From the NCBI GenBank assembly GCA_013215515.1, contig JABSPC010000041.1, positions 1-13,445 of the forward strand: a stretch of 13,445 bases of DNA, written 5' to 3'. The first letter of the stretch is position 1. Each line of letters begins with the position of its first letter. This document shows, in pieces, positions 1 through 7,410 of this stretch. The position numbers and the translations under genes were made by a program. This stretch comes from Crocinitomicaceae bacterium. GTDB taxonomy: Bacteria; Bacteroidota; Bacteroidia; Flavobacteriales_D; Crocinitomicaceae. The notes beneath the pieces were generated by a model. That model did not search any database, was not told where the DNA came from, and saw only the letters and a program-made list of their open reading frames with translations.

Positions 1-1
1 A

Positions 2-1174
2 GCAGGAGCCGATATGTTTGTGACACTAGAATTTACTGGACTCCAAATCGCAGCATGTTATGGAACTATGGGGTTTGCTTCTCTTTTCATGCCTGCAATA
101 ATGGGAATCATTGCTGATAAATGGGTCAGTGCTGAGAAACTCTTAGGAATATCACATCTTGTTCTAGCAGGAATTCTTGTCGCGCTCGCTAACGCAACTG
201 ATTTCAGTTCTTTTTACGCACTCATCTTTTTAGTTTCAATGTTCTACATGCCAACAATAGGACTCAACAGATCTATTTCGTTTGCCACACTTGAAAATAG
301 AGACATGGACATTATCAAAGTATTTCCGCCCATTCGAGTTTGGGGGACAGTTGGATTTATTTTCGCCGCCTGGTCGGTTGATTTTCTTGAATTTGGAATT
401 ACACCGAATCAATTTTACATAAGCGCCACCGCCTCGGTTATTTTAGGGATTTACTCTTTCACCTTACCAAGAGTTGGCACTCAAAAATCTATTGAGAAAA
501 AAACAATGATACAGTCAATGGGACTTGATGCATTCTCACTTTTTAAATCAAGGAAAATTGCTCTTTTCCTTATATTTTCAATGCTTCTAGGGTGTGTCCT
601 TCAGATATCAAATATGTGGGGTGATCAGTTTCTTCAATCATTTAGTACCGATTATTCTGGTTCATTTGTAACAGAACATTCGCTAATATTTCTATCATTT
701 TCAATGGTCTCTGAAGCATTGTTTATTTTAACCATTCCTTTCTTCTTGAAAAAATTCGGCATTAAAAAAGTAATGCTCATGAGTATGGTGGCTTGGGTTC
801 TTCGATTTGCTTTCTTTGGAATAGGGGACCCGGGAACCGGATTTATCTTCTTAAGCTTATCAATGATCATTTATGGGATGGCATTCGATTTCTTCAATAT
901 TTCAGGTTCCATGTTCATGGCTAAAGAATCTACACCGTCAAATCGATCCAGTGCACAAGGACTTTTTATGCTTATGACCAACGGAATAGGCGCCATTATT
1001 GGTGCATATGGAAGCGGTTATATTGTAGACTTATATACCGGAACCGATGGAATGAGGGATTGGACTACAATCTGGTACATATTTGCCATTTACGCATTAA
1101 TCGTAACAGTCGCGTTTGCCTTGATTTTTAAATACAAGCACGACCCTGAAGAATTAGGCGATGTCGAACATTAA
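2..1174 (+). CDS. NupG-like nucleoside:H+ symporter (MFS), 5' end missing
   Basis: Inner-membrane major facilitator of the nucleoside:H+ symporter family, expected to import nucleosides with protons. The reading frame is open to the window edge, and the ATG at 14 falls inside the segment that aligns with 'YMFVTLKF' of E. coli NupG, so about 25-30 N-terminal residues are missing and 14 is not the true start. The resemblance to NupG, recalled from memory, runs the full length: FMPAIMGIIADKW, the PPIRVWGTVGF loop, GLDAFSLFK, IFSMLLG, ILTIPFFL, AFDFFNISGS and a final FKYKHDP. About a dozen hydrophobic segments with a central hydrophilic loop fit MFS topology. The stop codon abuts the next gene directly, which suggests co-transcription. 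Family assignment is strong; the exact substrate (nucleoside rather than another solute, e.g. xanthosine) is inferred. Confidence 0.9.
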   Translation, partial: AGADMFVTLEFTGLQIAACYGTMGFASLFMPAIMGIIADKWVSAEKLLGISHLVLAGILVALANATDFSSFYALIFLVSMFYMPTIGLNRSISFATLENRDMDIIKVFPPIRVWGTVGFIFAAWSVDFLEFGITPNQFYISATASVILGIYSFTLPRVGTQKSIEKKTMIQSMGLDAFSLFKSRKIALFLIFSMLLGCVLQISNMWGDQFLQSFSTDYSGSFVTEHSLIFLSFSMVSEALFILTIPFFLKKFGIKKVMLMSMVAWVLRFAFFGIGDPGTGFIFLSLSMIIYGMAFDFFNISGSMFMAKESTPSNRSSAQGLFMLMTNGIGAIIGAYGSGYIVDLYTGTDGMRDWTTIWYIFAIYALIVTVAFALIFKYKHDPEELGDVEH

Positions 1175-1183
1175 TTGGCTTTA

Positions 1184-2149
1184 ATGGAATTGATCAATCA
1201 AATTTTTGATATTCAATCGGATGAAGAATTCGAAAAAGTAGCATTGAAGGTTTATGCATTCCAAAAAGAAAATTGTACAATTTATTCAGAATATATTCAG
1301 GCATTAAATAAGCCCGAGCCAACAACCATTTCTGAAATTCCCTTTTTGCCGATCTCCTTTTTCAAATCACACAAAGTAGTTTGCGGAGACTGCAAAGAAC
1401 AGGCACTTTTTAAAAGCAGTGGAACTGGAGGTAAACGGTCGCATCATTATGTCCAAGACACGTCATTGTATGAACGTTCTTTCAATTCAATATACGATCA
1501 GCAAATTGGCAACCCGGAGAACCAAGTAATTCTCGCTCTACTTCCAAACTACCTTGAACAGGGCGAATCAAGTTTGGTTTATATGGTGGACCATCTAATC
1601 AAACGAACAAAATCTGCGTTATCTGGATTCTATCTTAGCAATTTAGAAGAACTCATTCAACAATATAAATCCGCCTTAACTACTGGAAAACAAGTTGTGC
1701 TATTTGGTGTTTCTTATGCCCTTCTCGATCTTGCAGAATTGAATCCTGATTTATCCAAAGCGATAATAATTGAAACAGGTGGAATGAAGGGACGTCGTAA
1801 AGAACTCACGAAATTGGAATTGCACAGCGAACTTGAAAAAGGCTTTAATTGCGATAGCATCTCCTCAGAATATGGAATGACGGAATTACTTTCTCAATCA
1901 TATAGTAATGCAGCAGGTTTATTTGATCAACCTGCATGGATGAAAATTCTCACTCGAGACGTGAACGATCCACTGTCCTATGTTCGAAATGGAAAAACAG
2001 GAGGAATCAGCATTATTGACCTTGCAAACGTCAACAGCTGTTCATTTATAGCAACTCAAGACCTTGGAAAAATAACGGGAAATCAATTTGAAATTTTAGG
2101 AAGGTTTGATAATTCTGATATAAGGGGATGTAATTTACTAGTCGATTAA
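1184..2149 (+). CDS. LuxE-family acyl-protein synthetase / acyltransferase
   Basis: ANL-superfamily protein of the LuxE type (321 aa from this start). Such enzymes activate a carboxylic acid with ATP and pass the acyl group on; LuxE itself is the fatty-acid activating subunit of luminous bacteria. Visible motifs: a P-loop-like FKSSGTGG at residues 77-84, an ETGGMKGRR stretch near 197-205, SEYGMTEL at 228-235 (the adenylate-forming 'YGxTE' motif), and GRFDNSDIRGC near 306-315, which resembles the C-terminal 'GR-D-G' motif. The ATG at 1184 was preferred over an in-frame TTG at 1175 that touches the upstream stop; neither has a clear ribosome-binding site. No luxC, luxD or luciferase genes are adjacent, so this is not a light operon. 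Homologues in Bacteroidota often lie with surface-polysaccharide or lipid genes, but nothing here fixes the substrate. Confidence 0.85.
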   Translation: MELINQIFDIQSDEEFEKVALKVYAFQKENCTIYSEYIQALNKPEPTTISEIPFLPISFFKSHKVVCGDCKEQALFKSSGTGGKRSHHYVQDTSLYERSFNSIYDQQIGNPENQVILALLPNYLEQGESSLVYMVDHLIKRTKSALSGFYLSNLEELIQQYKSALTTGKQVVLFGVSYALLDLAELNPDLSKAIIIETGGMKGRRKELTKLELHSELEKGFNCDSISSEYGMTELLSQSYSNAAGLFDQPAWMKILTRDVNDPLSYVRNGKTGGISIIDLANVNSCSFIATQDLGKITGNQFEILGRFDNSDIRGCNLLVD

Positions 2150-2220
2150 TTCAACAATTAGATCGTTCGATTACTTGATCAGATGCCGTTTCAATTTCAA
2201 TTCTTACCTTTACTTTCATA

Positions 2221-2613
2221 ATGAGTACACAGACTATAATCATCTTAATTATAATTGGACTTTGCGCAGGAGTGCTAAGTGGATTCGTTGGAGTTGGTGG
2301 AGGCGTAATCATCGTCCCAGCATTAATATACGTTTTGGGAATGTCACAATACGAAGCTCAAGGAACGAGCTTATTCGTTTTGCTTTTACCGGTTGGTATA
2401 CTTGCGGTGATGAACTATTCAAAAGAAGCCAGTATCAACTGGAAATTTGGATTGATAATCTCGCTGACTTTTGTCGTTGGTGGATTTGTTGGATCCAAAA
2501 TTGCGCTAAAAATAAACCCTGCTTACGTAAAGCTTATATTTGGAGTATTAATGGCTTATGTATCAATAAAAATGATCCTATCAGGCATAAACACGTTTTC
2601 AGATGAATCTTGA
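2221..2613 (+). CDS. half-size TSUP (TauE/SafE) membrane protein
   Basis: Small integral membrane protein of 130 aa from the TSUP (TauE/SafE/DUF81) family, whose members move sulfite, sulfoacetate or other small organic anions across the inner membrane. Residues 21-35 hold the family's glycine-rich signature (GFVGVGGGVIIVPAL), followed by a G-T-S motif near 48-50 and a second glycine-rich helix, GGFVGSKIA, at 87-95. About four membrane segments are visible. Canonical members have two such repeats and about 250 residues, so this is a single repeat that would need to dimerise. It ends at a proper stop and shows no sign of a lost second half: the amidohydrolase gene begins 11 nt before its end. 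The substrate is unknown. Confidence 0.85.
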   Translation: MSTQTIIILIIIGLCAGVLSGFVGVGGGVIIVPALIYVLGMSQYEAQGTSLFVLLLPVGILAVMNYSKEASINWKFGLIISLTFVVGGFVGSKIALKINPAYVKLIFGVLMAYVSIKMILSGINTFSDES

Positions 2614-3793
2614 AATAAAAGAAAAAATAAAAGAATTATCGGCTGAACTTAAAGCTAAAGTTCAGGATTATAGAGAACATCTTCATGCGAATCCTGAACT
2701 TTCTTACCAAGAGCATGAGACAATGAAATATGTTTCTGACACTCTTACCGAACTTGGAATTTCTCATGAAAAAGGAATAGGAGACACTGGTGTCCTTGCC
2801 ACAATTAGAGGTGACCATCATAGCGATGATCAAACATGTATTGGACTAAGAGCTGATCTGGATGCACTCCCTATTCAAGAAGAAAATGATATTGAATGTA
2901 AATCTAAAGTTGATGGCGTAATGCATGCTTGTGGCCACGATGTGCATACGTCTGTATTGCTGGGAACGGCAGAAATTCTTCATAGTTTAAGAAACGAATT
3001 ACCGCACCCTGTGAAACTAGTTTTCCAACCGGGAGAAGAAAAAAACCCAGGAGGCGCGACATTAATGATTCGAGATGGAGCTCTAGAAAATCCATCCGTA
3101 TCTAAAATGTTTGCTTTGCATGTCTTTCCGGACATGGAAGTAGGAACTGTTGGTTTTAAGGAAGGACTTTATATGGCTTCTTGCGATGAGATTCATGCTA
3201 CGATTCACGGAGTTGGTGGTCATGGTGCAACTCCGCATAAATGCATTGACCCGATTCTTATCGGAGCTGAAATCGTTAGTTCATTGCAACAAATAGTTAG
3301 CAGAAAATGTGATCCGAAAATTCCATGTGTACTTTCATTTGGACATTTCGAAGCTTTAGGAGCAACTAACATTATCCCTTCGAGTGCACATATCAAAGGT
3401 ACATTTAGAACAATGGATGAACCGTGGAGAGCGGAAGCATTGAAGCTCATTCGACATAGTATGACAAAAATTACTGAAGCTTCAGGAGGACGATTGGAGT
3501 TAAATATCAGTAAAGGGTATCCCTACTTGGAAAATGATCCTGAAACGACTCGTGCCATGAAAGCTATTGCAGTTGATTTTCTAGGAGAGGACAAGGTTGA
3601 AGACCTGCCAATTCGATTAACCGCTGAGGATTTCTCGTACTACTCTCAAGTGGTACCTGTTTGTTTTTTCAGGCTTGGAGTGCGCAATGAAGAAAAAGGT
3701 ATTGTCTATGGCGTTCATCATCCAAAGTTCAATATTGACAATGATGCATTAGAAATTGGAATGCAAATGATGTCATTAGCAGTTTTTTCTTAA
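2603..3793 (+). CDS. M20 family metallo-amidohydrolase (N-acyl amino acid type)
   Basis: Cytoplasmic zinc- or manganese-type amidohydrolase of peptidase family M20D (IAA-amino-acid hydrolase / N-acyl-L-amino-acid amidohydrolase / hippurate hydrolase group), 396 aa, the usual length. Metal and catalytic residues are all present: Cys110 and His112 in HACGHDVH, Glu145-Glu146 in QPGEE, His173 in ALHVFP, and His372 in VHHPKF. The dimerisation (lid) domain spans about residues 190-305 and includes GVGGHGATPH. It removes an acyl group from an amino acid or a related conjugate; the natural substrate cannot be read from sequence. The ATG lies within the end of the TSUP gene (11-nt overlap), a layout typical of translational coupling, so the two proteins are probably made together. 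No signal peptide is visible. Confidence 0.93.
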   Translation: MNLEIKEKIKELSAELKAKVQDYREHLHANPELSYQEHETMKYVSDTLTELGISHEKGIGDTGVLATIRGDHHSDDQTCIGLRADLDALPIQEENDIECKSKVDGVMHACGHDVHTSVLLGTAEILHSLRNELPHPVKLVFQPGEEKNPGGATLMIRDGALENPSVSKMFALHVFPDMEVGTVGFKEGLYMASCDEIHATIHGVGGHGATPHKCIDPILIGAEIVSSLQQIVSRKCDPKIPCVLSFGHFEALGATNIIPSSAHIKGTFRTMDEPWRAEALKLIRHSMTKITEASGGRLELNISKGYPYLENDPETTRAMKAIAVDFLGEDKVEDLPIRLTAEDFSYYSQVVPVCFFRLGVRNEEKGIVYGVHHPKFNIDNDALEIGMQMMSLAVFS

Positions 3794-3803
3794 TTACACC
3801 GAG

Positions 3804-4226
3804 TTGAACAAACTACTTTACATATCAATTGCCATTTTACTATTGGCTTCGTGTTCCAAGGTTAAGAAATCTCAAAATAGAATTCAAGGACAATGGGAAA
3901 TCATAAGTTACCACCAAACGGATATTGCTGGATTTACTGAGTATTATGACGCTGTTGGAACTATTACTTTTGGTGAGGACACGGATAACACCTTCACTTA
4001 TGTTGAAGATTACACGTATCAAGGACCTTCAGGATCAGTCGTAGTGCAAAGAGAAGGGATTGGAACTTTTACCAATGATTTAGGGCTGGATCATAAATTG
4101 GACTTTACATTACCTGTTGCATTCACATTGAATGAATGTACATTCAGGCTGCTAACTAAAGATGATTTAAAGATTGAACAACGTGATATTCAATTCACGC
4201 ACATGTTGGTTTTAAAGAATGACTAG
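3804..4226 (+). CDS. small lipoprotein, lipocalin-like domain, TTG start
   Basis: Predicted lipoprotein of 140 aa. The N-terminus MNKLLYISIAILLLASC is a textbook type II signal peptide, with the lipid-modified Cys at 17. The mature part opens with IQGQWEII, reminiscent of lipocalin-like domains common in Bacteroidota lipoproteins ('L-x-G-x-W-x-I/V'), followed by alternating hydrophobic stretches that suggest a small beta-barrel or sandwich. The TTG at 3804 is chosen because the frame is closed by TAG at 3777-3779, no ATG lies between, and translation from TTG gives an exact signal peptide. Only 10 nt separate it from the amidohydrolase, so it is probably the last gene of that operon. Its stop overlaps the recQ stop on the other strand. 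The ligand or function is unknown. Confidence 0.75.
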   Translation: MNKLLYISIAILLLASCSKVKKSQNRIQGQWEIISYHQTDIAGFTEYYDAVGTITFGEDTDNTFTYVEDYTYQGPSGSVVVQREGIGTFTNDLGLDHKLDFTLPVAFTLNECTFRLLTKDDLKIEQRDIQFTHMLVLKND

Positions 4227-6394
4227 TTCGCCATTTCGCTCATGAATTTAATCCACATGAGGCGTAATTCTTCTTCAGAATAATCTCCATCAAATTCATC
4301 ATAGGCTTCTTTCAAGTCATCTGTTTCAGCTTCAGAGAAATACTCATAAATTTCTTCTTGATTATCTTCATCGAGGATATCATCAATGTAATAGTTGATA
4401 TTTACTCTCGTTCCAGAAGAAACAATTGCTTCAATCTCATTGATAACTTCATCTACCGATTTTCCTTGAGACCGACCAATATCCTCCAATGGAAGTTTAC
4501 GATCTATATTTTGAATTAATTGAACTTTTAGTCCTGATTTATTCACTACAGATTTCACAACCATATCCTGAGCACGTTCGATATCATTATCATCAACATG
4601 CTTCTTAATCAGCGATGTAAAGGGGGCACCATATCGAACAGCCTTCCCATTTCCAACACCTTGAATATTCGTTAACTCCTCTATCGTCACGGGATACTGC
4701 CAACACATATCTTTTAATGATGGCTCCTGAAAAATAACAAATGGTGGAATGCCTTTTTGTTTGGAGAGACTTTTACGTAAATCTATTAGCTCCTGGAAAA
4801 GAACTTCATCAAACGCTTCTCCCTTACCTCCGGTTGGTACAACTTCCTCATCATCAATCGCCAAGTAATCACGTTCTTCAATTAACATGAATGGTTTTGG
4901 ATTTTTCATAAAATCACGACCTTGTGCTGAAATTTTCAAGACTCCATAAGTCTCAATATCTTTTATTAAGAATCCGGTCACGACAGTTTGACGAATAACA
5001 GCATTCCAAAAATGCTCATCCTTATCCTTCCCAATTCCAAAAAGTTCATGCGTATCATGCTTATAGGCGGAAATATCGTTATTGTTTGTTCCGGCTAAAA
5101 AAGCACAGTAGTGTTTTGATTTCTGCGTTTCCTTCAATGCCTCAACAGCATGGAGGAGATTCAATACGTACTTGCCTCCCTCATTCTTATCTTTTGGACA
5201 CTTACAGTTATCACATTTCTCATTGCAATTAGACTCGTCATATTCTTCCCCAAAGTAATGAAGAATCATTTTTCTCCGGCAAACTGAAGTTTCCGAGTAT
5301 GAAGCAATTTCATTTAGTAACTGACGCCCTATCTCTTGTTCTGCAACCGGTTTTCCTTGCAGAAATTTCTCAAGTTTTTCGACGTCTTTATAACGATAGA
5401 ATGAAATACACTCTCCTTCTCCTCCGTCACGACCAGCACGACCGGTCTCCTGATAATAACTTTCCAATGACTTAGGAATATCATGATGAATCACGAAACG
5501 AACATCTGGTTTATCAATACCCATCCCAAATGCAATCGTTGCAACAATAACATCTACATCTTCCATTAGGAACATATCTTGATGTCTAGCTCTTGTTCCA
5601 GCATCCAAGCCAGCGTGATATGGAAGCGCATTGATCCCATTTACCTTGAGAAGCTCAGCTATCTCTTCTACCTTCTTACGGCTCAGACAATAGATTATCC
5701 CGCTTTTACCAGTTTTCGTTCTTATGTATTTTATAATTTGCTTTTCAACCTCCTTTTTAGGGAAGATTTGATAATACAAATTGTCTCTATTAAATGACGA
5801 CTTAAATACTTTCGCATCCGTCATATTTAGGTTTTTCTGAATATCTCCCTGTACTTTCGGTGTCGCAGTTGCTGTTAACGCAATAATTGCAACATCTGAA
5901 ATCTTTTCAAAGATCTCCCTTAACCTTCTATATTCAGGTCTGAAATCATGTCCCCATTCTGAAATACAGTGCGCTTCATCAATTGCAAAAAATGAAATTT
6001 TCACACTTTTAAGAAAAGCAATATTTTCCGCCTTAATTAAAGACTCTGGAGCAACATACAACAACTTCGTTTTCCCATCAGTGATATCCTGCTTAACTCT
6101 AGTGATATCTGTTTTAGATAAAGATGAATTTAAAAAGTGAGCAACTGATTCGTCATTACTAACTTGACGAATAGCATCCACTTGATTTTTCATTAAAGCA
6201 ATTAAAGGAGAAACAATTATTGCTGTTCCTTCAGAAATTATTGCAGGCAACTGATAACACATTGATTTACCTCCACCCGTTGGCATAATCACAAAGGTGT
6301 TATTGCCCGCTAAAACGTTGTGAATAACTGCTTCTTGATCTCCCTTGAAGCTATCAAAACCAAAAAATGATTTTAAGGACTTTTTTAAATCCAT
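4223..6394 (-). CDS. recQ: ATP-dependent DNA helicase RecQ
   Basis: 3'-5' DNA helicase of the RecQ family, acting in recombination and replication-fork repair; 723 aa from the chosen start. Domains in order: helicase core with Walker A MPTGGGKS (37-44), DEAH (139-142) followed by CISEWGHDFRPEYRRL, and motif VI QETGRAGRDG (315-324); a zinc-binding segment with Cys372, Cys390, Cys394 and Cys397; RQC winged helix (about 405-515); HRDC (about 530-600, with IQGVGNGKAVRYG); and a C-terminal helical, very acidic extension (620-723), as in other Bacteroidota RecQs and longer than E. coli RecQ. The frame is open upstream to an ATG at 6529, but those 45 extra residues are unlike RecQ and are encoded by AT-rich intergenic-type DNA. 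The ATG at 6394 gives MDLKKSLKSFFGFDSFKGDQ, the usual RecQ beginning. Confidence 0.96.
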   Translation of the reverse strand: MDLKKSLKSFFGFDSFKGDQEAVIHNVLAGNNTFVIMPTGGGKSMCYQLPAIISEGTAIIVSPLIALMKNQVDAIRQVSNDESVAHFLNSSLSKTDITRVKQDITDGKTKLLYVAPESLIKAENIAFLKSVKISFFAIDEAHCISEWGHDFRPEYRRLREIFEKISDVAIIALTATATPKVQGDIQKNLNMTDAKVFKSSFNRDNLYYQIFPKKEVEKQIIKYIRTKTGKSGIIYCLSRKKVEEIAELLKVNGINALPYHAGLDAGTRARHQDMFLMEDVDVIVATIAFGMGIDKPDVRFVIHHDIPKSLESYYQETGRAGRDGGEGECISFYRYKDVEKLEKFLQGKPVAEQEIGRQLLNEIASYSETSVCRRKMILHYFGEEYDESNCNEKCDNCKCPKDKNEGGKYVLNLLHAVEALKETQKSKHYCAFLAGTNNNDISAYKHDTHELFGIGKDKDEHFWNAVIRQTVVTGFLIKDIETYGVLKISAQGRDFMKNPKPFMLIEERDYLAIDDEEVVPTGGKGEAFDEVLFQELIDLRKSLSKQKGIPPFVIFQEPSLKDMCWQYPVTIEELTNIQGVGNGKAVRYGAPFTSLIKKHVDDNDIERAQDMVVKSVVNKSGLKVQLIQNIDRKLPLEDIGRSQGKSVDEVINEIEAIVSSGTRVNINYYIDDILDEDNQEEIYEYFSEAETDDLKEAYDEFDGDYSEEELRLMWIKFMSEMAN

Positions 6395-6465
6395 CTGTGT
6401 ATTAAAGTTTGTTGTTATTTGTTTGTCGCAATTACTATCTAAAATACAAAAAATTGATAAATAAC

Positions 6466-6481
6466 AACTTAAATTTAAGTT
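6466..6481. promoter_or_regulatory. 16-bp perfect palindrome between recQ and tatC
   Basis: AACTTAAATTTAAGTT reads identically on both strands. It lies in the 177-nt divergent region, 71 nt upstream of the recQ start and 90 nt upstream of tatC, a position suited to a dimeric repressor acting on either gene. It contains only A/T-rich steps, so chance is possible. No regulator can be named. Confidence 0.35.
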
Positions 6482-6554
6482 TTGATAAAATAAGACCGAA
6501 AGATAAAGTTCATTGAAAATTGAATTCAAAGGTGAGTTATTGGGCTTGAATCGC

Positions 6555-6562
6555 TATTTTTG
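6555..6562 (+). promoter_or_regulatory. possible -7 promoter box for tatC (TATTTTTG)
   Basis: The sequence fits the Bacteroidota primary-sigma -7 consensus TAnnTTTG exactly. It sits 9 nt before the tatC ATG, which would give a very short leader. No TTG element occurs at the expected -33 distance (the nearest are only about 7-12 nt upstream), so the call is weak. Confidence 0.3.
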
Positions 6563-6571
6563 TACCTTTAA

Positions 6572-7354
6572 ATGGAACCAGAAAAAAGAATGTCATTTTT
6601 GGACCACCTTGAAGAATTAAGGTGGAGAATAGTGAGGTGCGCTATTGTAATTGTGATATTTGCTGTTACGCTATTTTCTTTGCAAACCTGGATCATGGAG
6701 AATCTCTTTCTTTCCATGCAAAAGCCTGGCTTTATTACGTTTCGATTGATGTGTGAATACTTCAATATTTGCGTCGATAAAATCGTGATAAATAATCAAA
6801 GTATTGAAATGACGGGGCAATTTTCATACTCTTTAATGATGAGTATTATGGGAGGTTTTGTTCTTTCTTTTCCGTATGTCTTTTATCAAATATGGTCATT
6901 TGTTAAACCGGGATTGAAACAAAAAGAAAAAGGAATGGCTAAAGGAATCGTTCTTTATGTCAGTCTCTTATTTTTTCTAGGAATCAGTTTTGGCTATTTT
7001 GTAGTTGCTCCTCTATGTGTTCAATTCTTTGGGAATTACTCTATAAGTGGTGAAATTAAGAACAACTTTAAAATCAGTTCTTATATGGGACTAGTTCTCT
7101 CAACTATTTTCTATAGTGGCCTTTTATTCTTATTACCTGTCGTTTCCTACCTGTTTACAAAATTGGGGGTTGTCAGTTCAGATTTCCTAAAGAAATACAG
7201 AAAGCATGCAATTATTGGGATACTGATTTTATCAGCATTAATTACTCCTCCTGACCTGATAAGTCAAGTCATTGTAGGGATTCCAATTGTACTTCTTTAC
7301 GAAGTTGGAATATTCGTCTCAAAACGTGTTGAGAAGAAATCTAAAAAGGAATAA
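6572..7354 (+). CDS. tatC: twin-arginine translocase subunit TatC
   Basis: Polytopic inner-membrane receptor of the Tat system, which binds twin-arginine signal peptides and exports folded proteins; 260 aa. The N-terminal SFLDHLEELRWRI is the family signature, with Glu15 in the place of E. coli Glu15 of the signal-peptide site. Phe110 and Glu119 in the YQIWSFVKPGLKQKE segment have the same spacing as E. coli Phe94 and Glu103. TPPDLISQ (225-232) and the following helix match the C-terminal motif. Six membrane segments are visible. The first periplasmic loop (about 45-85) is longer than in E. coli, as I recall for other Bacteroidota. No tatA/tatB gene lies in the window. It is divergent from recQ and 56 nt before the DUF5686 gene. 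The start at ATG 6572 is preferred over 6590 because it keeps Glu15 in register. Confidence 0.96.
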   Translation: MEPEKRMSFLDHLEELRWRIVRCAIVIVIFAVTLFSLQTWIMENLFLSMQKPGFITFRLMCEYFNICVDKIVINNQSIEMTGQFSYSLMMSIMGGFVLSFPYVFYQIWSFVKPGLKQKEKGMAKGIVLYVSLLFFLGISFGYFVVAPLCVQFFGNYSISGEIKNNFKISSYMGLVLSTIFYSGLLFLLPVVSYLFTKLGVVSSDFLKKYRKHAIIGILILSALITPPDLISQVIVGIPIVLLYEVGIFVSKRVEKKSKKE

Positions 7355-7410
7355 AAAAGTCGCGTTTCTTATCGATTTTCTTCGTTAATTTAAAGGATAT
7401 AAAATCTCTG

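Noticed and set aside
1184..2149. Bioluminescence operon
   Set aside because: Only a LuxE-like gene is present, with no luciferase, reductase or thioesterase genes beside it.
2175..2606. 143-codon open frame overlapping the TSUP gene
   Set aside because: The translation is rich in Trp, Arg and Asn without any domain, whereas the other frame gives a clear TSUP signature; it is a shadow.
6395..6529. 45-codon N-terminal extension of RecQ from an ATG at 6529
   Set aside because: The extra residues are unlike RecQ and come from AT-rich spacer DNA with the palindrome; the Met at 6394 matches the normal RecQ start.
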